8,400 nucleotides of DNA from Bacteroidales bacterium (GTDB taxonomy: Bacteria; Bacteroidota; Bacteroidia; Bacteroidales; JAGOPY01), in assembly GCA_030638325.1 (NCBI GenBank), contig DAOWEV010000248.1, forward strand, positions 1 to 8,400, written 5' to 3'. Of the stretch, positions 1 through 4,014 are shown one piece after another (the first letter of the stretch is position 1; every line of letters starts with the position of its first letter). The notes under the pieces were generated by a model, which ran no database searches, was not told the DNA's origin, and saw only the letters and a program-made list of their open reading frames with translations. The translations under genes and the position numbers were made by a program.

Positions 1-235
1 ACCGTCAACTGTCAACTGTCAACTGTCAACTGTCAACCGTCAACTGTCAACTGTCAACCGTCAACTGTCAACCGTCAACCGTCAACTGTCAACTGTCAAC
101 CGTCAACCGTCAACCGTCAACTGTCAACCGTCAACCATCAATCGTCAACTGTCAACCGTCAACCGTCAACCGTCAACTGTCAACCGTTAACCGTCAACTG
201 TCAACCGTCAACCGCCAACCGTCAACCGTCAACCA
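1..235. repeat. Heptanucleotide tandem array (CAACYGT)n, at least 32 units
   Basis: From position 6 to 229 the sequence divides into 32 consecutive 7-bp units with no insertion or deletion. Fifteen units read CAACCGT, 13 read CAACTGT, and four are singletons (CAACCAT at 132, CAATCGT at 139, TAACCGT at 188, CAACCGC at 209). Partial units lie at both ends, and the array begins at the window edge, so it may be longer. Every variant differs from CAACCGT by one transition. No coding function is suggested: the reverse strand hits a TGA in each frame cycle. A five-unit copy of the same motif recurs at 3683-3717. The role is unknown; replication slippage would explain the growth of the array. Confidence 0.95.
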
Positions 236-300
236 GTTTTGAACGGCGAAGATAACAAAATAATATATCCGCAAAGATTAGCTCATTGTTTTCTTGAATT
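236..300. other. Short AT-rich spacer, nothing recognised
   Basis: This spacer separates the large array from the AT-rich heptad tracks. I see no ORF, promoter match or hairpin in it. Confidence 0.5.
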
Positions 301-342
301 TCGATATTCGTTATTCGATATTCATTATTCGATATTTTTACA
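301..342. repeat. AT-rich heptad track, TCGATAT family
   Basis: Six consecutive 7-bp units lie in perfect register: TCGATAT, TCGTTAT, TCGATAT, TCATTAT, TCGATAT and TTTTACA. The last unit is already a unit of the next track (377-418). The motif is unrelated to the CAACYGT array at 1-235 but has the same period. Confidence 0.8.
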
Positions 343-376
343 TCAGAATAAATTACGACAGGTCCGGATCCCTAAA

Positions 377-418
377 ATTTACATTTTACAATTTACATTT
401 TACAATTTACAATTTTAA
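377..418. repeat. AT-rich heptad track, (A/T)TTTACA family
   Basis: ATTTACA and TTTTACA alternate (377, 384, 391, 398, 405) and are followed by ATTTTAA at 412, giving six units in perfect 7-bp register. The track lies about 30 bp downstream of the rsmG stop codon (rsmG is on the minus strand), in the region where its transcript would end. There is no GC-rich stem, so it is not a standard terminator. Confidence 0.8.
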
Positions 419-448
419 TGGACCCATCACACCGCGTGCAGCATACCT

Positions 449-1066
449 TTAATATAAGTGGACAACCTTCTTCGTAAGAAAAAACTCCTCTTCAAAGAAA
501 TCCGACAGCGAAAAAACCCTATAATGACTTTTTAAAGATCTTAGCTCTTCATCCAGGTCTCCACCTTTAATATAAAGGGTACCGTTTTTAAGTTCGTTGA
601 AAGATTTCGTTTTGATGTTTTTATGAACCCACCCGGAAAATACCGGCAAGGAAGTAACGGCCCTGCTGACTACAAAATCAAATTGTTGGCTGACATCTTC
701 CACCCGGACCTGCCCGGTTTTAACATTCTTCAATCCGAGTGTCTCGGCAATACTGCCGGCCACCTTGACTTTTTTCCCAATAGAATCGATTAGGTAAAAA
801 GAAGAATCCGGAAATATGATGGCCAGCGGGATGCCGGGAAGGCCGCCTCCGGTCCCGACATCCATGATGTGTGTCCCCGGCCGGAACGTGATGATACGGG
901 CGATGCCTATGGAGTGCAGGATATGCCGTTCATAAAGATGATCAATGTCTTTCCTTGATATAACATTGATCTTTTCATTCCATTCCCGGTAAAGCGTGCC
1001 CAGCATCTCAAACTGCCGGCGTTGATTTGCTGTCAGTTCAGGGAAATATTTTAGTAGAATGTTCAT
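449..1066 (-). CDS. rsmG: RsmG, 16S rRNA (guanine-N7)-methyltransferase
   Basis: RsmG (formerly GidB) is a cytoplasmic S-adenosylmethionine-dependent enzyme that methylates N7 of G527 in 16S rRNA of the small ribosomal subunit. Numbering from the upstream ATG at 1084 (211 residues), the sequence shows NVISRKD at 40-46, the SAM-binding loop DVGTGGGLPG at 75-84, the following acidic strand end LID at 98-100, FVVSRAV at 137-143, YIKGG at 171-175 and a C-terminal TKKVV. The length matches the family (about 207 residues). I prefer the second ATG (1066, reading MNILLKYFPEL) because Bacteroidales homologues start at this LLKYFP segment. The six extra residues from 1084 would begin exactly where the inverted-repeat element at 1085-1419 ends. 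No Shine-Dalgarno motif is seen, but A-rich sequence precedes the 1066 start. It is transcribed away from the plus-strand genes. The family call is very secure; the start is less so. Confidence 0.96.
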   Translation of the reverse strand: MNILLKYFPELTANQRRQFEMLGTLYREWNEKINVISRKDIDHLYERHILHSIGIARIITFRPGTHIMDVGTGGGLPGIPLAIIFPDSSFYLIDSIGKKVKVAGSIAETLGLKNVKTGQVRVEDVSQQFDFVVSRAVTSLPVFSGWVHKNIKTKSFNELKNGTLYIKGGDLDEELRSLKSHYRVFSLSDFFEEEFFLTKKVVHLY

Positions 1067-1084
1067 TTGTTGATTTGCTAACAT

Positions 1085-1419
1085 TTATTATATACGCGAA
1101 TCAAGGGTTGAAATAAGTTTTTATTACCACAAAGTCTTTTTACCACAAAGGCGCACAAAGGATGTCACAAAGTCACACTAAGGATTAAAAAACTACCTGT
1201 TAATACCATCTTTCAAATTCCTGGCTAAAGTTTGCCAATAAGCCTAACTTACATCCAGAAAGCTTCAAATAAGTGAGTATTTGTGCCATTTGAAATATTT
1301 TCTATAATCATAAGAATCAAATTTTTTCTTTGATACTTTGTGAAGTACTTTGTGATATCCTTTGTGCACCTTTGTGGTTAAATAAAATCTCAACTCTTGA
1401 TTCGCATTATATATGATAA
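1085..1419. repeat. Inverted-repeat element flanking a GxxExxY gene remnant
   Basis: Two arms of roughly 90 bp in opposite orientation enclose about 140 bp. The best-matched blocks are 1142-1173 against the reverse complement of 1347-1378 (30 of 32 identical) and 1096-1111 against 1390-1405 (15 of 16). The arms are built from short repeats of ACCACAAAG and CACAAAG. The left arm has an extra ACCACAAAG copy near 1126-1134. The interior carries the tail of a GxxExxY gene (1193-1289). A near-identical piece of the outer arm recurs at 8275-8299, so this is a dispersed family. No transposase or clear target-site duplication is visible. I infer a decayed, internally deleted element. It borders the rsmG start, so it may supply or displace the rsmG promoter. 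Confidence 0.8.
1193..1289 (-). pseudogene. GxxExxY family protein, C-terminal remnant (frameshifted)
   Basis: On the minus strand an open stretch from ATG at 1289 to TAA at 1200 encodes 29 residues including AQILTYLKLSGCKLGLL and then ANFSQEF. From memory this matches the C-terminal part of GxxExxY proteins, a small Bacteroidota family related to PD-(D/E)XK nucleases, whose tail reads AQ(I/L)LTYLKLSG..LGLLINF..LLKDGI.R. The family ending is recovered in another frame: positions 1213-1193 read KDGINR followed by TAG. A single-base indel near 1213 therefore explains the loss of frame. All residues upstream of the AQ segment, including the GxxExxY motif, are missing, and stop codons precede the ATG in frame. 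It is a dead fragment, not a microprotein, although a 29-residue product is formally possible. Confidence 0.78.
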
Positions 1420-1529
1420 ATATGGTTCATTCCTAAAGCACGGAGTTAGTTATTCTATAAATTACTCAACTTGCAACGAAGCAACAAAATTAATAACATT
1501 TCGTTGTGAATAATTGGATTGGCTGAAGC

Positions 1530-1560
1530 TATGTTTGCTTTTTGGGGAAGTGTACTTTTG
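1530..1560 (+). promoter_or_regulatory. Candidate Bacteroidota-type -7 boxes for the glucosaminidase gene
   Basis: Two matches to the -7 consensus TAnnTTTG occur: TATGTTTG at 1530-1537 and TACTTTTG at 1553-1560. A TTG at 1504-1506 lies 23 nt before the first, somewhat longer than the usual 19-21. Either box would start transcription upstream of the heptad repeat at 1577-1618 and downstream of the ATG at 1514. This supports 1643 as the true start codon. Confidence 0.4.
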
Positions 1561-1576
1561 GAATGATGGCATGGAG

Positions 1577-1618
1577 GGCAAGTCGGAAGTCCGAAGTCCG
1601 AAGACCGAAGGCAGAGGG
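1577..1618. repeat. Heptad track (CCGAAGT family) in the glucosaminidase leader
   Basis: Six 7-bp units lie in register: GGCAAGT, CGGAAGT, CCGAAGT, CCGAAGA, CCGAAGG and CAGAGGG. The same family occurs at 2778-2840 and 3648-3668. The track sits 25 bp before the ATG at 1643, probably in the 5' untranslated region. Confidence 0.85.
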
Positions 1619-1642
1619 GGGGCGAAACTCAACATCCCGCAG

Positions 1643-2602
1643 ATGATACAAAAATATCAATTATCATTTCTGATATTTAGCGTGATACTGCTAAGCTCAT
1701 TTTTATTGAAAGCGCAGCAGCATGAGATCACGGTGGAGGAGTACATCGATACTTACAAAGATATTGCCGTGAGGAAGATGAAGGAATATCACATCCCGGC
1801 CAGTATTACCCTGGCGCAGGGTATCCTGGAGTCGGGAGGAGGAAATAGCGAACTGGCCCGCAAAGCAAAAAATCATTTTGGGATCAAATGTCATAAAGGC
1901 TGGACCGGGAAAACTTACCATATCGATGACGACAAAAAACATGAATGCTTCAGGAAATACAAGAACCCGGAAGAATCATACCGCGATCACTCTCTTTTTC
2001 TCACAACCCGCGGCCGTTATGCTTCATTATTTGAGCTGGAGATCACCGATTACCAAGGCTGGGCGTACGGACTTAAGCAAGCCGGCTATGCCACCAATCC
2101 CCGGTATCCACAATTGCTGATCAGGATCATTGAAGAAAACCGCCTCTACCAATACGATCAAAAAAGCCGGAAGCGGAAAGCAATCCCTGAAACTACCCCT
2201 GCCATTGCCACAACCCCTCCTGAACTTCCATATAAGCTTGAACCTGTTAAGTACAGTGCAAATAAACGGCCTGTTTATGAAAATAATAAAGTGTTGTTTA
2301 TCATTGCAAAAGATGGAGACAGTTTTGGCTCTATTGCCAGTGAATTCGGTATTTATTCATGGCAGGTGCAGAAGTACAACGAGCTGAAGAAAAAATCCGA
2401 AATAAAAAATGGTGAGATATTGTACCTCGAGCACAAGAAGAGAAAGGCATCTAAAGATTATAAGGTACACACGGTTCAGGAAGGCGAGACCATGCACGAT
2501 ATCGCCCAGCTATACGCTGTCAAAACAAAGCGCCTCTTCCGGATGAACGATATGCCGAACGGAAGCCGGCCGGCGCCTGGACGGGTGGTGTTGTTGAGGT
2601 AA
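1643..2602 (+). CDS. Secreted glucosaminidase (GH73-like) with two LysM-like domains
   Basis: This is a predicted peptidoglycan hydrolase of the mannosyl-glycoprotein endo-beta-N-acetylglucosaminidase-like family, exported across the inner membrane. From the ATG at 1643 it has 319 residues. Residues 1-24 form a signal peptide (hydrophobic FLIFSVILLSSFLL, cleavage after LKA). Residues 28-172 are the catalytic domain, with ITLAQGILESGGGNSELA around the likely catalytic Glu63, then NHFGIKC, FRKY and YATNP.YP motifs. A Pro/Thr-rich linker follows, then a degenerate LysM at about 217-263 and a clearer one at about 274-318 (YKVHTVQEGETMHDIAQLY), which would bind glycan. An ATG at 1514 is in frame, but its extra 43 residues translate a heptanucleotide repeat and lack homology, and the signal peptide follows directly from 1643. 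Intergenic repeats flank both sides, so it is probably monocistronic. Family certain; exact substrate inferred. Confidence 0.93.
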   Translation: MIQKYQLSFLIFSVILLSSFLLKAQQHEITVEEYIDTYKDIAVRKMKEYHIPASITLAQGILESGGGNSELARKAKNHFGIKCHKGWTGKTYHIDDDKKHECFRKYKNPEESYRDHSLFLTTRGRYASLFELEITDYQGWAYGLKQAGYATNPRYPQLLIRIIEENRLYQYDQKSRKRKAIPETTPAIATTPPELPYKLEPVKYSANKRPVYENNKVLFIIAKDGDSFGSIASEFGIYSWQVQKYNELKKKSEIKNGEILYLEHKKRKASKDYKVHTVQEGETMHDIAQLYAVKTKRLFRMNDMPNGSRPAPGRVVLLR

Positions 2603-2629
2603 TAAGAGTTGAGAGTTGAGATGTGTGTA
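2603..2629. repeat. Short heptad track (GAGAGTT family)
   Basis: Directly after the TAA stop the sequence reads AAGAGTT, GAGAGTT, GAGATGT and GTGTAGA in 7-bp register. The same family occurs at 2771-2777 and 3613-3640. The track runs into the palindrome at 2630-2651. Confidence 0.6.
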
Positions 2630-2651
2630 GAGACGCACGGCCGTGCGTCTC
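2630..2651. repeat. Perfect 22-bp palindrome downstream of the glucosaminidase gene
   Basis: The half-site GAGACGCACGG is followed immediately by its exact reverse complement, centred between 2640 and 2641. With one mismatch the symmetry extends to 2627-2654. It could form a strong cruciform or RNA hairpin 27 bp after the stop codon. The sequence after it is not T-rich, so it is not a canonical rho-independent terminator. I recall GTAGAGACGC-type palindromes as dispersed intergenic repeats in other bacteria, but this is from memory. Possible roles are mRNA 3' end protection or a dispersed repeat. Confidence 0.85.
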
Positions 2652-2770
2652 AACGTGTTTCCTGATAGATCAATTTTTGAATTAAGCAGATTAAGGGTAT
2701 CCTACCGCACAAAACAGAAAAAATCCAAAAAAAAATCAACTTTTTCCCTGCTGAATCATATTTAAGGTCT
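2652..2770. other. AT-rich spacer, nothing recognised
   Basis: This is ordinary AT-rich intergenic sequence with short A runs around 2720-2740. I see no ORF, RNA gene or clear promoter. Together with the flanking repeats it makes up the gene-free gap from 2603 to 2930. Confidence 0.5.
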
Positions 2771-2847
2771 GAGAGTTGGAAGACCGGAGTCCGAAGACGG
2801 GAGCCGGGACTTCCGACTTCGGACTCCGGACTCCGGACTTCTTGAAT
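2771..2847. repeat. Heptad track with an internal strand switch, hairpin-forming
   Basis: Eleven consecutive 7-bp units run without an indel: GAGAGTT, GGAAGAC, CGGAGTC, CGAAGAC, GGGAGCC, GGGACTT, CCGACTT, CGGACTC, CGGACTC, CGGACTT and CTTGAAT. The first half is purine-rich and the second half is close to its complement. As a result 2784-2796 (CCGGAGTCCGAAG) pairs perfectly with 2817-2829 across a 20-nt loop. The hairpin is not followed by a T tract. It ends about 50 bp before the candidate promoter of the next gene. Confidence 0.85.
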
Positions 2848-2895
2848 AATGTTAACACTTTTTTAAATTTAGTTAAATAATGATCTTTTATAATG

Positions 2896-2903
2896 TATTT
2901 TTG
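2896..2903 (+). promoter_or_regulatory. Candidate -7 promoter box TATTTTTG
   Basis: TATTTTTG at 2896-2903 is followed by C and matches the Bacteroidota -7 consensus TAnnTTTG. The -33 region is poor; the nearest candidate is TTTAG around 2868-2872. Transcription would start near 2908, giving a leader of about 23 nt to the ATG at 2931. It lies downstream of the in-frame ATG at 2880, which argues against that earlier start. Confidence 0.5.
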
Positions 2904-2930
2904 CTTTTTAATTTTAAAAACCCCAAATTC

Positions 2931-3608
2931 ATGAAAAAATTAACGCTTTCAATGGCCGTTATGGCCTTGATTTTCTTTTCATTTTCCATCAATGCACAAA
3001 ATGTTGGCATTGATGTTGAAACCCCGCAACAAAAACTGGATGTTAACGGCGGCATCAGGATTGGAAACACCGATGTGCCGCTAGCGGGTACCATACGCTG
3101 GAACGGCAATCACTTTGAAGGTTTCAATGGCGATACCTGGATCATTCTGGATATTGACCAGTCGACTTTAAGTACAGATAATGCCTGGGTGGATGATGGC
3201 TCCGTAGTTTACCTGCAGGACACCACTGATAAAGTAGGTATAGGCATTACCGATCCGGTTGCTAACCTGGATATTTACGGAACACAAGCGATCCGGAGCG
3301 CTGATATGGCACTCACAGGAAACGGCCCGTTCCATGACCTAACAGTACCGGATATGTCTTTTATCAGGATTACCGGTCCGACGGTAGATTTTGATCTGAC
3401 CGGAGTTGCCGGAGGTTATGATGGCCGGATACTAATTCTTTTCAATGACACAAACAGGAAATTGCGGATAAGGCATTCAGACAACAACTCCTTGCCTGAA
3501 AATCAGATCAGGTGCCGGAATATGAGTGATAATGATATAGAAAAAAACGGCGCATGCACCCTCATCTATCATGGAGGCATACAGAATTGGGTGTTGCTGG
3601 CGGAATAG
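2931..3608 (+). CDS. Small exported protein with VGI...LDV repeats, fibre-like
   Basis: This is an exported protein of unknown function with 225 residues. Residues 1-22 form a signal peptide (MKKLTLSMAV..., cleavage near INA|QN). Two related segments follow: VGIDVETPQQKLDVNGGIR at 25-43 and VGIGITDPVANLDIYG at 102-117. Such VGIG..TP...LDV.G.. units are common in Bacteroidota secreted and phage-tail-fibre-like proteins. Next comes GTIRWNGNHFEGFNGDTW, a short motif seen in the same proteins. The C-terminal 85 residues (about 141-225) form a predicted beta domain ending NGACTLIYHGGIQNWVLLAE, like the terminal head domain of those proteins. There is no T9SS tail and no lipoprotein Cys. An ATG at 2880 is in frame, but it lies before the likely promoter and spoils the signal peptide. 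It is flanked by heptad repeats on both sides, so it is probably expressed alone. A surface or matrix adhesin is a guess. Confidence 0.85.
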   Translation: MKKLTLSMAVMALIFFSFSINAQNVGIDVETPQQKLDVNGGIRIGNTDVPLAGTIRWNGNHFEGFNGDTWIILDIDQSTLSTDNAWVDDGSVVYLQDTTDKVGIGITDPVANLDIYGTQAIRSADMALTGNGPFHDLTVPDMSFIRITGPTVDFDLTGVAGGYDGRILILFNDTNRKLRIRHSDNNSLPENQIRCRNMSDNDIEKNGACTLIYHGGIQNWVLLAE

Positions 3609-3612
3609 AGAT

Positions 3613-3738
3613 GAGAGTTGAGAGTTGAGATTTGAGATGAGAGAAGTCGGAAGTCTGAAGACCGAAGACGGGAACGAACTGCCAACCGTCAACCGTCAAC
3701 TGTCAACCATCAACCCATATCCTGCAAACTGCAACATT
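3613..3738. repeat. Composite heptad track joining three motif families in one register
   Basis: Eighteen 7-bp blocks can be read without an indel. They begin as GAGAGTT units (3613-3640), pass through GAGAAGT into CGGAAGT, CTGAAGA and CCGAAGA (3641-3668), cross CGGGAAC and GAACTGC (3669-3682), and become CAACCGT, CAACCGT, CAACTGT, CAACCAT and CAACCCA (3683-3717). The last blocks, TATCCTG, CAAACTG and CAACATT, are degenerate. It follows the stop codon of the fibre-like gene by 4 bp. The GAGAGTT and CAACYGT families are near reverse complements, so partial folding of the transcript is possible. Confidence 0.85.
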
Positions 3739-3817
3739 TTAAGTGAGTTTCTGTATTACTTTTATACTAAAAGTGGATAAATATTTTTACTTATTGAAAA
3801 AAAATATGCAAAAAAAC
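3739..3817. other. AT-rich spacer, nothing recognised
   Basis: This stretch lies between the composite heptad track and the promoter of the 4015 gene. I see no ORF or stable hairpin in it. Confidence 0.5.
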
Positions 3818-3847
3818 TTGATTTTTGACAATAATTAATTAACTTTG
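3818..3847 (+). promoter_or_regulatory. Bacteroidota-type promoter TTG-N19-TAACTTTG
   Basis: TTG at 3818-3820 is separated by exactly 19 nt from TAACTTTG at 3840-3847. This matches the consensus TTTG-N19-21-TAnnTTTG used by the Bacteroidota primary sigma factor. Transcription would start near 3852-3855, leaving a leader of about 160 nt before the ATG at 4015. A weaker second box, TTACTTTG at 3926-3933, could give a leader of about 75 nt. Confidence 0.6.
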
Positions 3848-4014
3848 TTTATTGGAAAAAGCCATGTCTTAATTTAAACTGTAAAAAAAGATTGATAAAC
3901 GTTTTTATTAATACGGGAAATTGATTTACTTTGCATGAAGTATTGCTAAGTTGATCATAGAATTTTTTTTCAGGATGTATAAAAATCGAGTATAAATTAA
4001 AATTCTAAATAATC

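Noticed and set aside
1..235. CRISPR array
   Set aside because: Units are 7 bp with no spacers, and no cas gene is present.
1061..1431. Target-site duplication GTTCATT flanking the inverted-repeat element
   Set aside because: The 7-bp copies at 1061-1067 and 1425-1431 are 17 and 5 bp away from the arms, so they do not abut the element, and the match is short enough to be chance.
1474..1506. 7-bp inverted repeat CAACGAA/TTCGTTG as an operator
   Set aside because: The arms are short with a 19-nt loop in AT-rich sequence, so chance is likely and no regulator gene is nearby.
1514..1642. N-terminal extension of the glucosaminidase from the ATG at 1514
   Set aside because: It translates a heptanucleotide repeat, covers both candidate promoter boxes and would bury the signal peptide. 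The start at 1643 gives a standard exported protein.
2880..2930. Earlier ATG at 2880 for the fibre-like gene
   Set aside because: It precedes a TATTTTTG promoter box, and the ATG at 2931 begins a typical MKK signal peptide.
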